Shown here piece after piece: positions 1 through 10,926 of a stretch of 30,855 nucleotides of DNA. Source of the stretch: Hypsibius dujardini (taxonomy: Eukaryota > Tardigrada > Eutardigrada > Parachela > Hypsibiidae); contig LRSR01011187.1 of NCBI GenBank assembly GCA_001579985.1, positions 1-30,855 of the forward strand. The letters are read 5' to 3'. Below the pieces are notes generated by a model. The model searched no databases, was not told the DNA's origin, and worked only from the letters and a program-made list of their open reading frames with translations. Position 1 is the first letter of the stretch; every line of letters starts with the position of its first letter. A program made the translations under genes and the position numbers.

Positions 1-44
<44 letters not shown>

Positions 45-91
45 AGGCAGACAGGCAGAAAGGCAGGCAGGCAGGCAGGCATGCAGGCATG

Positions 92-126
<35 letters not shown>

Positions 127-1190
127 ATAGATAAATAGATGGACAGACAGACAGCCTAATTGATAAACATCTAGCCGAATAGACAGGCGAAATCAAGCAG
201 AGAGACAAAGACAACGAATACATAGACAATAAAAGACAAACAGGCAGACAATACACAAACTAAGCATGGGTCAATCGAATGCGTTGTCACTTCCGGTGAG
301 CGATCAATGGTGTCCACCAGCAACAATCATGCGTAGTGCCTACATTCTCCAGGAATTGATCAATCCTGTACAGTACAATCCACGAAGCCTTACACGACGA
401 CAGCCAGGATCCGGAACAACACACACATACAACAGGAACGCAGCAAACGGAAGCCCTTTCAAGTCAAGAGCAACCGGCAATTGCTTGCACTATACCACCG
501 CTGACTGCATAGAATACATAACTTAACCGGCAAGATCTATAACAGGGTTCCCGCCAGCGACCCCATCCGCTCAACCCAACCGCAGCATAGCGGAAATTAC
601 AAAATACCATTCCGCATTTCCCGCATTCACATCACACCCGTAGACACACAAACAGTCCCATAAGTAGGCACGTACCTAAAGACAGGGTACACATACACAC
701 ACGGAACTCAAAGAAACAGACACGTACGGTCCAGGACCTCTATTTAGACACAAGAACGTCTCTCGCTGTCCTTCAACCAACAAGAAGGATAAATCGATAG
801 CCACAAGGAAGTGCGCTTCTACAAACAATCAGGCCTAGACACTCAATGAGACACCACCAGCTTCGGTACAGACAAACAGACAAACAGACAGATAGTCAGG
901 TATACCAACGGGCAGTCGAACAAACAGGCACGAAATCTTTCAGAGAGTAAACAGACAACAGGTAGGCAGACAGACAGACCATCCCACATACAGACAACTA
1001 GACAGATATATCAACAGACAGACACACAGACAGACAATCAGGCAGGCAGACAGATAAACAGACAGACAGACACACAAACAGAAAGACACAAAGGCGAACA
1101 AACAAACAGTCCGAGAGAGACAAGACCAGATAATTTGTCTTTATACATAATTTAAGGTCAATGTCCGTTTCGTGGCCAATGTCAAGAACG
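1..1190. repeat. CAGA/CAGG-rich simple-sequence tract and its decayed flank
   Basis: Positions 1-150 are almost pure (CAGA)n and (CAGG)n. From there to about 1190 the top strand stays rich in A and C, with scattered CAGACAGA islands (about 868-890, 960-980, 1015-1080). This reads as one old tetranucleotide array decayed by point mutation. An 86-codon open frame at 266-526 and a reverse frame at 998-1195 (repeated Cys-Leu-Ser-Val) lie inside this composition and are not credible genes. Confidence 0.85.
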
Positions 1191-2030
1191 CACACAAACA
1201 GACAAGCCGCTCCCCGAAAGCCTCGCTCTCGATCTCATATCGCTTCCCGGTAAATTCCCACTTTTCCGCCCCGTCGAACCCGCTACGTAGTACGTAGTCG
1301 TCGAAGCCCTGGAAGGATCAGCACAGAGGAAAGCGCTAGCACTACAACGAGGCAACGAGAGAGCGGCGCAAGCAAGGAGAGATGAGAGTTAATAGCTTTT
1401 TTGCCGCCTGATTACATTGAGTATTCCGCGTTGTTTTTCGAGTGTCGACACTTGATCATGCGCGCATACCCGCAGACCGCCGGCCATAATTCATAAAATT
1501 ACAGTGCGATCCTACACCGGACTGCCTGTAAGTACCCTGTACCACACCACCAACGGCTACCGAAGTGGCAGGCCTTACCGCGATTTTACCCGCAGATGTC
1601 TGTGTACATCTTGCGGATATGGTGTAATAACCCTCCTAGAAACACACCATAAAAAAATCGACATAGAGAAACAGAGAGAGAAGAGAGCGAAAGAGAGAGA
1701 TGTGCAAGCCTTCAATCATCCTGCGTGTCAATCAAGATGCAACCTGGCCTCCGGCGCAACAAGCGCAATTTTTCCATCCTTGTCCCCTCCTCTCGACAAT
1801 TTTTCAATAAATTTACGGCCGGCGCAATCGCGTTCGCTCTCTTCTATTCTCTGATTAAATTGCTGGGTTTTTGTTGCGGTCCTGAAAAACTGCAAGCGAA
1901 TATTAAAGACTTGGACCTTCGTTTCACGGTTCGGAAAGTTCTGGTCGATTGGTTCGGACGATTACAGTTCAGTTGCTGGCTAGTTCTGTTACTTGAATGA
2001 TTAGTTGATTAGTAGTTTAATTTGCTTGAG
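1191..2030. other. intergenic stretch without an assignable gene
   Basis: Overlapping open frames at 1504-1854 and 1725-2000 are short, lack a convincing ATG start and show no domain I recognise. A purine-rich run (AGAGAGAAGAGAGCG type) occurs near 1665-1700. I see no splice-supported gene here; promoter or untranslated sequence of a gene outside the window cannot be excluded. Confidence 0.5.
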
Positions 2031-2035
2031 TGCTG

Positions 2036-2036
2036 A

Positions 2037-2075
<39 letters not shown>

Positions 2076-2235
2076 TTGCCTGTCTATCTGTCTGTTAGTC
2101 AGTCTGTTTGTCTTTGTGCCTGTCTGACTGACTCTATTTGTTCGTCTGTGTCTGCCTGCCTGCCTAACTGCCTGTCTGTCTGCCTGTCTGCCTGTCTGTC
2201 TGTCTGGCCATGTATCTGCTAGCATGTCTGCCTGC
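2036..2235. repeat. (CTGT)n microsatellite
   Basis: Pure CTGT units from about 2038 to 2070 continue as interrupted CTGT/CTGC units to about 2235. It is the complement of the CAGA motif at the start of the window, so the two tracts lie in inverted orientation about 1 kb apart. The reverse-strand open frame here only translates the repeat. Confidence 0.9.
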
Positions 2236-5200
2236 CAGGTATCAACATCGATCACCTTCGTAATGTGGTACCTTGCTCAGTGATTCCCTACGAGTCTGCT
2301 AAGCTGACGGATAAGCGAGAAATATGCAGAAACCGAACACCCACAAATACATATAAGCTTCAGGCCATGTGATTTGTGACTATGAATGCGATAAGTTTGA
2401 ATTGACGTGATCATAAAGCCGCCCATCCAACAAGAGATTCATCGCGCTTCAAGAGGATAATAAAAAAGGCCTCTCGTAAAAATGTATTAGTAGGTGTTTC
2501 CATGGTTCAGCCCAAGTAGAGCGCGGAAAATAAGCAGCAGTCAACAGTCGTAATAATCAGACATCTCTGTGCATTATTACAGTCAGCAGAACAAATAAAC
2601 GCTCCGGCTTCTCATCCCCGTGAGCAGGGAAAGGCAGATACACACCACAACACCACCTGTTCACTGGGTCAACTTTAAACCACCTGTGTGATATGCATGA
2701 GCCATGTGGAAATCATCCCGGGGGGCTGACAATGGGTTGACACTTGTTAGATCAACCGACTACAGCGCCACCCGTGGACAACAATTGCAATCAAATCAAA
2801 TCAATCAATCAAGCGTGAAAATCGTGTTCTTCAAATTTCTATTATGTACTGTACCAGTATTTCAGAAACATTTTTAAATTAAACATCACTTCAATTAAAC
2901 TTTCAAAATTTCGGCATTTTCTTTCATTACAATTTGAATTATTTTTCGAAATGCTTTACAATTATTGCTTTTACTTTGAGAAAAAAGAGTTTATTGACCA
3001 CATATTTTACTTAAATTTAAACAATTATAAATGACACTAGTGGAACATGTAAAATATTTGATCAAACCACGCCAATTGAGCAATATCAATAATAGAATGT
3101 TTCGTTTTAGCAATCAAGAATAAGTTGTCAACTCATACACGGATGGCAAAAATCTTGCGCTAACCGAGTTAAGCCATTACACTCGTTCGACGGAATGGGT
3201 AGTGCTACGCTGCCCCGAGTTAAAGTGCTTAATTCGGTCAACGCAAGGTTTTTGCCACGTGTGTATCACGCGGTAAAGCAAACAAATAATCATACAATCA
3301 ATCGATCCAACAGACCCCTACGTTCTCCTTCTCATCACTGCGCCATGAAATTGTGACAAATAAAACGAATTTGACGTCCACTTGTAATTACCATCGGCCT
3401 AAACAAGTAATCAAACAAAAATCTAATCCATAAACAATGAACACTTTATTATATAGTAATTATTTTTAAATTAATGGTCGTCAAACATACTAAAGAGAAC
3501 GCAAACAAAGAAATTCCCAGTGGCCCACAACTTCTGATTTGCCAGGCCACAATCAAGCTCTACCCCCATAAAATCGCAGAGCGAAAAAATCATGATAATT
3601 AAACAATTGTCCCACCTCAAGTCTCAGTCAGCAACCATCCATGGAAAAATAATCCATTTCGAAGTCCAGCTACAAGCCACTGTCCAGTTATCCTCAATAA
3701 TCTGCAATTGATTGGTTGATTTGCTAAATCAAAACTTCCACTGAGCAATACTTCAAATTTAAGCCAGCAGAGGTGACAAACAATTTTGGTAACGCAATGC
3801 GTTAAAACTCACCTTCCGGCGATGCAATTATCAGCAATAACCGTGACAAAAAACGTCTGTTTACATTACAAAGTCGACTGTCGAACGCGCTGTTGACAAT
3901 ACAGCCAGCCGATTGTTGCTTGCTTGATTGATTGCTTGCTTTTAATCGCTGAGTTTTCCATCAGTCTCATGCGTAACGCCTCAAATGGATTATGTTTCCC
4001 TTTCCAATGCTCAAAATTATATTGAAAAACTGCAAAAATATTGCATTATCTAATGCTATTCTGTAACAAATGCAAATCTGCAACAAGATTACAAATTCTT
4101 ACCTTGGTCCAGTTTTGATCGGGTTTCTCCGCTTGATTGATTGATTCGTCAAGGAGTCCTTGAAAAATTCCCACCACCCCGGTGGAAAGGGAGTTTTCAC
4201 AAGTTGAACCGCAACCGATTAGTTGCTGCCAGGTCGAATTCGATGGGAAACCGAAAAATATCCGGTCATACAACAATAATGGAATAATCAAGAAAAAGAT
4301 GAGAAGCACCGCCGAAGAATCGATTATTTTGGTGGTGGAATCATGGAATGGCAAAAGAGCCGAGCGCGCAAGAGAGATGATAAAAGAAGAACACGATTTT
4401 TGACAGGCCAGGTACACTGCTAAATCAACAAGTGCAGAAACCGATAAATTACACACGCTGAGCTCATCCGTCCGTTCCGTTCGACATCTTACATCTTATA
4501 CATGTATTACGCGTACACATCTCAGATCTCTCGAAAGCTCAAGGTACGAACACTACCTTCTTACGATCATCCAACGGAATCGGAGGACAATTATTGCTGT
4601 GCGGCAAAAAGTAAGTAGCACAATGCTCTCCCCGCGCGCCACCACACAGAGAATGGTCAAAAATCTCAAATTGCACGTTCACAGACGTGCGTAGCACACT
4701 CTGTAATTTACACCTGTGTATTTTCTCACTGACCCGAGTTTGAGCCGTATTTCGGCTGCTCAAATTTCACCCCGACTCCTTCGCTCTCCGTTAAGAGATT
4801 TTGCATTCATTTCTGCAGCTGTGAGAAGGGAGAGTTATGTCTTATATCACTCTGCAGCTACAAAAAGAAACGCTTTTTCAAGTCGCTGAGCTGTATCGTT
4901 AGGTGTGAAAATTAATTAATCAGCAGTTCACATTCATAATGGCTAGCAAAGTTAAGAAAGTTTAGCCGGAAGGTGTGAGCGAACTGAGTGCGGTCAAAGT
5001 GGTCCACCTTACAGCCACTTTCTCGTGTTTGCCCCGTAAAACGGTGTGAGTGATGCATTTTCGATTGCCTTAGCCGACGCTTCCTCCCCTCCCTCCCTCC
5101 CTCCCCTCATCATGATATTTGTACCGGTATAGGCGAAGAAGAGAGAGAGTGGACACCGGAATATGTTTGCCCGGCTCACTCTCTGGTTCTCTTTTCTAAG

Positions 5201-5560
5201 GGCGTGAACAAAGAAGAGAGAAAGAGCGTGGCATTCTGCAAGTCCAAGCAAGGTGCACAGGCAGCAGAGGCGAGCGAAGTGACTCGTTCCCATCATCGAC
5301 ATGTGCAATGCAACTAGGGGGAAGGGAGTGGCGTAGGCTGAGTCTGCGCGGTAATTCTCAGGGCGGAAGAAGGTGTGTGTGTGTGATTCGTGCGAAGATT
5401 TCGAATAACGCGCCGCGGTCGGCGACTTTGAACTGGTTTGCTCCATTTTATCATTTGTACATTTTAATAATTCTCACTGGGTCAACCCCAATTAATCTTA
5501 GATCTTTTGGGATGGCAAAATATAAATTTGGGCGACTAATTAGTTTTTTGTTTTTTGTTT
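2236..5560. other. long intergenic stretch; one inverted-repeat element, no firm gene
   Basis: No protein I recognise lies here. It contains the inverted repeat at 3136-3265, AT-rich DNA around 2830-3070 and 3400-3480, and short ATTG runs near 3917 and 4130. On the minus strand, an open frame from 4456 down to 4103 ends at a textbook donor (AAG followed by GTAAGA) and encodes a hydrophobic stretch of about 20 residues. A second strong minus-strand donor (AAG followed by GTGAGT) sits near 3815. These could be exons of an unrecognised minus-strand transcript, but no downstream coding exon could be linked. The 145-codon minus-strand frame at 5009-5446 has no recognisable feature. Confidence 0.45.
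3136..3265. mobile_element. compact inverted-repeat (MITE-like) element, about 130 bp
   Basis: Left arm TACACGGATGGCAAAAATCT matches the complement of the right arm TACACACGTGGCAAAAACCT with few mismatches. Pairing continues inward through ACCGAGTTAAG (left) against ACCGAATTAAG (right), leaving a centre of roughly 25-30 nt. The trinucleotide TCA flanks both ends (3133-3135 and 3266-3268), which may be a target duplication. There is no coding capacity, so it would be non-autonomous. A functional hairpin RNA is possible but unsupported. Confidence 0.6.
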
Positions 5561-5563
5561 GTA

Positions 5564-6007
5564 GTGCCACGATTACCGTATGCTCGCGATCTCAAGGGAC
5601 AGCTAAGCCCCGCCTCCCTCAGTTGGTCCTGCACTCGATTGAACGTTCAATCTGATTCACTGTTCTCTGATTGGCTAATTTCATACAGCTTACTTGTTGT
5701 ACTTGATTGATTGATTCGTATCAGATTTCCTCCCCGTTGATTGTTTTATTGTATATCCGTGCTTTCCCGTATATTTGTCCCTACAGTGCTGATTTGGTGA
5801 ACAGCTCTGAATAGATACAGCCCGGGTTGGTTAAAATTTACGGGTAGGGCTGTAGAAAAGTGTCCGTTCAGATCGCGAGCATACGGTATAACGGTCGGTT
5901 TAGCCCCGCCTCCGTCACACGCGCCTCTGTCACCAGTTGGCACAGACAACACACACAGGCCGAGTGTGCTGCCCGGGTGTAAAAACCGACAGTTATAATC
6001 GTGGCAC
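5564..6007. mobile_element. TIR element, about 444 bp, with flanking TA
   Basis: The ends are perfect inverted repeats: GTGCCACGATTA at 5564-5575 and its complement at 5996-6007. Each end is flanked by TA (5562-5563 and 6008-6009), and the match extends outward to GTAGTGCC. The stretch next to the left TIR (CCGTATGCTCGCGATC) reappears inverted at about 5872-5888 instead of next to the right TIR, so the right side looks interrupted by about 100 bp. A TA duplication is the hallmark of Tc1/mariner-type insertion. No transposase frame is present. Confidence 0.6.
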
Positions 6008-6009
6008 TA

Positions 6010-6480
6010 CAGTAACTAAAATTTGGTGACTAACCTGTAGAGGAATTTTAGTTTGACCTCTTTGATTTTACTATGATTTTTAGTTTAGTATTGGTCAAAT
6101 TATCTAATTAGTTTAAAGTTTTCAAGTTTTTCCCCGTTCAATCCTTTGTGACTAAAACTTTAAAATTTAGTTTTTTAGTTTAGTTATTCTTGTTGTCATC
6201 CATGCACCGATCGCAATGCCACATGAAACAGCAATATGCCCGTTTGTAGAATACAAATCGCATACTAGTACATGTATCGATCGGGTTATTATGAGCGGAC
6301 AACACAAAACATTATTTTTGCCAATAAAGAGTAATTAGGAAAAATGGGGCTTGTGGTCTTTCAAATAGCAATATCCCATACCAAAGTGTACTAGTAAACC
6401 ATAGTAGTACTATCATAGTAAACAGACAAAGCCCAGCTTCTGAGCCTTCCACACATCGCTTCAACTTTTTGGGGGAGTAA
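6010..6480. other. AT-rich spacer between two inverted-repeat elements
   Basis: Positions 6010-6190 are T/A-rich, with repeated TTTAGTTTAGT- and AAAATTTAG-like words. The remainder shows nothing recognisable. Confidence 0.5.
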
Positions 6481-7200
6481 TGCTACGTTCATAGTACGAG
6501 TACTAGTCCGTGTTATTTGCCAGAAGAACACTTCAATTGTGACGTAGGTGTTCATTATCGATGCGCATATGACAGTTGTCGCATGACATTTTGCAAGAGG
6601 AACTATGAACACTCACTAAACATTTCGCAAAATATTGTCAGACGAGTGTTATTTTGGGGCGTGGTCTCGCAAGAATCCTCTGGCATGCCAGAGCTGGCCA
6701 TCCAATTATAAACCGTTAATGGTTTGGAAGTTTCCTTGAAATTTCTATTTCGAAGTTGTTCTCCAGTTTGATCTTGTTGATAGTATTTTTCAAATAATAT
6801 ATTATCCTGTTATATTAAGTTGTCATAGTGCTGAAACTAGGACAAGCTGCTGGTACAGTACCAGCAGCTTGTTTTTTTCCTCGGCAAATGTTTATTGAAA
6901 ACCATGACTCAAAATTTTAAAAAGAAATTACTGTGAAAAATGGAATGGCTGCGGTTATTTCCTTGGGCGGGACTATGAATTGTCAAGCTACGTGATCGCT
7001 CTGACCGGCAACTATGAACATGTGTATCAGACAGCTTTTCTCGCACTGACGTCACGTCCTCGCATCTAGCGGTATTTAGCACATTTAGCGAGCGGTATCG
7101 CAAAACTCCCAAAAATTCCGTCTGACAAAACTTTCGTCTGACAATGACTATGCACAAATGTCGTGGTATCTCGCATCTGACACGGACTATGAACGTAGCA
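6481..7200. mobile_element. 720-bp TIR element with 3-bp TAA target duplication (PIF/Harbinger-type MITE candidate)
   Basis: The ends are perfect 15-bp inverted repeats: TGCTACGTTCATAGT at 6481-6495 and its complement at 7186-7200. Both are bounded by TAA (6478-6480 and 7201-7203). If a 12-bp insertion (ACGAGTACTAGT) in the left end is removed, pairing extends through CCGTGT. Inside, the word ACTATGAA or a close variant recurs (near 6602, 6971, 7010, 7145 and 7185), as expected for subterminal transposase-binding motifs. A 3-bp TWA duplication is typical of PIF/Harbinger insertion. There is no transposase frame, so the element is non-autonomous. Confidence 0.7.
6842..6872. repeat. perfect 15-bp palindrome with 1-nt centre, followed by a T run
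   Basis: ACAAGCTGCTGGTAC at 6842-6856 is followed by a single A and then its exact complement at 6858-6872, directly followed by seven T residues overlapping the last arm base. It lies inside the 6481-7200 element. On RNA it would fold to a very stable hairpin with a minimal loop. Confidence 0.85.
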
Positions 7201-7203
7201 TAA

Positions 7204-7725
7204 GCCTACGAAGATCCCTCTCTTGTTTACTACTGTACTAGCAAAAGCAATGAGATATTTCTCCCGGGTACTGCAGTGCAAGACAACTTGTGCCTTATGA
7301 TTACAGCAATACCGGTAGATTTTTGTTTTTAAAACTATGCTTCAAACCGGCCACTTTCGTCCCGGACATGCGTGTTTGTGTCACCTTGACCATGACCTTG
7401 TTTGTGTTGCAGCCAACGTTTCCCAATCCGATTGTATCTTAACGCCACCTATCGGAAACATTTCATAGGAGGCACACCTACGGAGTATCGTACTCCACTT
7501 TTCAAAATCGCTCCTACTCCGCTCAGAATTGCACTAAACTCGGACCACCGCTCACCAAACTCAGGCCAGCAATTTTTACACGTCATTCACTCCAGCAAAA
7601 AGACTCATTTTTTTCCCTTACGTTCTTTTCGATCTTTTCCACCTCCACACTTGTCGTCGTACCCCGGAAATTAAAGCTTTCCTCCCCGTATCTCTTCCCA
7701 TAACTCTTCCAAACTTCCTCGCATC
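7204..7725. promoter_or_regulatory. upstream region of the TFG gene
   Basis: About 520 bp separate the preceding element from the TFG start codon. Positions 7500-7725 become C/T-rich on the top strand, as in many 5' untranslated leaders. I could not identify a TATA box or a defined transcription start. The open frame at 7402-7674 ends before the gene and looks accidental. Confidence 0.35.
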
Positions 7726-10509
7726 ATGTTTGCCGCAGTGGGAGGCAATCCACAGCAGCAGTCCTACGCAGGCGGCGGAAGCACCGCCGTCACTGGCTCC
7801 TGGTCCGATCACCATCAGCAGGACTCGCAGCAGGAGCAACGTCGGCCGCACAACAACACCCTGGACAGCTCAACCACGGTGCACCGCGTCGCAGTGGGCA
7901 GTGCCGGCGGTAACGACAACCGGCTGGTCATCAAGATCCGCCTCGGAGATGACGTCCGGAGAATTCCCCTCAACAACGAAGACTTGACTTATGTTCGTCG
8001 ACCAAAGAAGATCCCTTGATTTTTGTCGGAAAGACTGGACCTTTAATCTTTTTGTGATTTCAGGACGAATTTATTATCATGATGCAGCGGATTTTCAAGG
8101 GAAAGTTGAGCAGCTCGGATGAGGTGATCGTCAAGTATAAGGATGAAGGTAAGTGCTTGTTGGATTTTTTTCCCAATTAAAAAGGAGTTTGACGGTGTTG
8201 CTGGGAGGAGTTTTGAAGGATTTGGTTAATTTTGCAGATGGCGATCTGATTACCATTGTGGATGATGCGGATTTGGTGTTTGCCATGCAGACCAACAACG
8301 TCTTGAAGGCAGAACTATTTGGTACGTGGACGCTACTCATGTTTGCCATTGCTGTCTTTGATTGATTAGTTGATTGAACACAGGCAGTTATCGTTCACAT
8401 ATGCTGATTGATTGCTTGAATCCATGGTATACGCTGAATATTTGGATTTCGTTTCTTGAAACCAGCAGTGGCTGGTTCCATCAATCGGATTGCTTGCCTG
8501 TTTGCCCGGTGGGCAGTTTGGTTTTTGATTTCGTCTTCTCCAAGATGGCTATCGGTTTGCCATGTTATTTGGCGTATCCTCTTCAATTTTGAACTTTTGT
8601 TTCAGTGAACGGTAAGTTCGGGCACAATGCCGCTAGCGCTCACGACGACTCCGCCACCGCTGTGCTTCAAACTTCCCTGCATGCATTGTTTGAGAAGCTG
8701 GCCGGCCTCCCGGCTTCTGTTGAGCATTCCATCCACGCTGCTATTGAGAAAGTGTCGGGTGCTGCAGCGATTGGATCGCCGGATGCAGAGAAGAGTGTGA
8801 AGCATGGAAGCGGAAAGAAGGAGGAACAGGGGGATGCGCGCAACCAATTGAGCGTCCAACTCGCTGCGAAGGCTAAACTGGGAAGCAGTTCGCCGCACGA
8901 TAATGGGTTTGATGAACAGCTCCAGCGAAGTGCCGGTACGTCAATTTAAAATCTCCTTGTTTATGAACTCTCAGATAGGCAAGCTTTCAGACGAGCTGGT
9001 GGAAAGACAGACAGGCGGGAGACTAAAAAAAATTCATCGGGATAGACGAACTAACATATAGAAATACCAATAAACGTACATGTAGACATAGGCAAATGAC
9101 GATACACATAGATTGGGGAAGTGTTAAAAAGCTAATATATTTGAGTACGATATAGAGTACTTGGATAATCACTTTCATGTTAATAGTTGAGCAGACAGGC
9201 ACACTGACAGATATACACGCTTACAGACATACACGCTTACAGACAGACAGACGTAACGGAGGGAGGCACTAGGGCGAGTGCCCTCCCTCTTAATTAATTC
9301 GGGTCGCCACCGGGGGGAGGGCAGCTTCAATTTTTTTCATAAGAAAACTACCTCCTCCCCGAAAGGTCTGTTACGCCTCTGCAGGCCGACAGACAGACAA
9401 CAGTAAACCAAGAGTTGCTAGTTTGTAGAGCGAAGAGACCTACAAGCCACAATGTAACTGAATTGCAAACCAACATACACGCTTACAGGGGACAGACAAT
9501 TGCGAACAAGGAGTTACAATTGCAAAGACTGAACCTACATACGGACAGACGAGCTAAATGACAGAAAGACCAGGCAGACATTCACACTTACACGCAGACT
9601 TCCAAAGGCAAATGAGAAGTCCCATAAGTGCGTCATAGACTAAACAGATACAGAGTCTGATTGACAGACAGCACAGAAGACTCAATGTTTATTGACAACT
9701 AGGCAAAGACAATTAGTTTAATGTGTGACTTTGATTTAGGTGGACAACGGCCTCCCGGCCAGCACGATAGCCTGAACGGCAGCTCTGGATTGGCCGCTTT
9801 TCCGCATGATCATCAAGCCGCCGAAGACGCCGCTAATCATCAACTCCAACAGCAACAACTTCAACAGCAACAACTTCAACAGCAGCAACTTCAGCAGCAG
9901 CAACAACTTCAGCAGCAACAGCCTCCCCCTGGTCACCAGCATCAGCTCAACCCACCACCGCCACAACAGCAGCAACAGCACCCTGGACAACTGCCGCAGC
10001 TGCAGCAACACCAAGGCCCACCACCGCAGCAGCCTCAGCAGCACCAACAACCGCCGCCCTTCGCACCGGCTTTCCAGCAGCAGCAGCATCCCCCGCAACC
10101 AGGCAATCTCCCCAATCACCCGCAGCAAATTGGTATCGGCAGCAATATGAAAGCTCAGTACTCGTTTCCACCGCCGGCCAGCGGTCCGCCTCAGCAGCAG
10201 CAGGCGCTACCGGGCCAGGGTCCGCCGCACGCTTCTCCGCCGGTCGGACTTCATCAGCAACAGCATCAGCCACCGCGTGCTCCGACACCGCAGCAGGGGG
10301 GGCTGCCACCGGTCGGACCGCCGCCGATGATGAGTGGCGGATATGGCCAACAACCAGGAGGGTTTCCTCGACCCCAGCAGGGACCGCCTCCGCCGCAGCA
10401 GGGATACCAAATGCAGCAAGGAGGGTTCGTCCCGCCCGGCCAACTCCCTTCGCAGGGTTATAGCCAGCAGGGCATTTACAGCCAGCAAGGATTCCAGCCC
10501 GCGAAGTAG
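7726..10509 (+). CDS. TFG: TFG (Trk-fused gene) orthologue, PB1-domain ER-export scaffold
   Basis: TFG polymerises at ER exit sites and organises COPII carriers moving from ER to ERGIC. Coding exons: 7726-7992, 8064-8148, 8238-8321, 8606-8935, 9740-10509; 511 aa in frame. Residues about 65-147 form a PB1 domain: LVIKIRLGDDVRRIP, NEDLTYDEF, MMQRIFKGKL, then VKYKDEDGDLITIVDDADL. The basic lysine in strand 1 and the acidic DxDGD (OPCA) motif are both present, as in human TFG. The N-terminal extension of about 64 residues is longer than in the human protein. The middle (exon 4) is weakly conserved, and I cannot clearly see the human-type coiled coil after PB1. Exon 5 encodes the typical Q/P/G-rich low-complexity tail. 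The ATG has A at -3. Exon 1 ends at an unusual donor (GTTCGT), but the join restores the conserved TYDEF motif, so it is secure. Confidence 0.93.
8936..9739 (+). repeat. TFG intron 4: degenerate CAGA repeat and a GC-rich hairpin
   Basis: The intron is largely decayed CAGACAGA and ACATACACGCTTACAG words. In the middle, GAGGGAGGCACT (9259-9270) can pair with AGTGCCCTCCCTC (9277-9289), with a one-base bulge and a 6-nt loop. A GGGGGGAGGG / CCTCCTCCCC pair follows at about 9312-9360. The hairpin block is bounded by GTAACG (near 9253) and GTTACG (near 9370), so it may be a small decayed inverted-repeat insertion. Confidence 0.55.
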
Positions 10510-10794
10510 GGAGTTGGAGCTCTGTCTCTGCGTCTTGATGGGGAATAGTTTTTTACTACGTCTGCTTTATTAGCACTATTAATATTTTCATTTAGGCATT
10601 TTTGGATTTTCAAGTCCATGTGAGCGCGGTTTGAGTCTAAGCTTGCTTCTCGAGTCTGTCACTTTACAATAGAGTCATAAAGGAGTTTTACTCTGCAGTA
10701 CCAGCATCATTTATTGGCAGAGTAGTGCTATCATTTACCGTACATCAGATCGAATGTATCGTGTTGATTAATGCTATATTAAGCGAAGTTCGTG

Positions 10795-10800
10795 AATAAA
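10795..10800 (+). terminator. AATAAA polyadenylation signal of TFG
   Basis: A canonical AATAAA lies about 290 bp after the TFG stop codon, followed by T- and GT-containing sequence (TTTTGTGAGC) about 28 bp on. This gives a plausible 3' untranslated region of about 300 nt. Confidence 0.55.
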
Positions 10801-10926
10801 TTGTATCATAATTTGATTGCATATAACGTTTTGTGAGCTCGTAGAATGTGCCAAACCAAAAGCGAACCCTGCCTGCACCCCGCCTTAAGAATTCTGAACG
10901 GCGGCTCACAGTACGGACACTAATGT

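Noticed and set aside
266-526. 86-codon plus-strand open frame
   Set aside because: Lies in decayed CAGA sequence, with no domain, splice signal or coding-like composition.
998-1195. Reverse-strand frame with repeated Cys-Leu-Ser-Val (also at 2001-2255, 24945-25154, 26115-26394 and 27922-28155)
   Set aside because: These are translations of CAGA/CTGT tetranucleotide repeats, which stay open in several frames; there is no independent gene evidence.
5009-5446. 145-codon minus-strand frame with a hydrophobic part
   Set aside because: No family resemblance, no clear splice sites at its ends, and a CCCTCC simple repeat inside it; left as intergenic.
9736-10309. Leu- and Ala/Val-rich minus-strand frames opposite TFG exon 5
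   Set aside because: Antisense shadows of CAA/CAG glutamine codons, which read as Leu or Ala/Val on the other strand.
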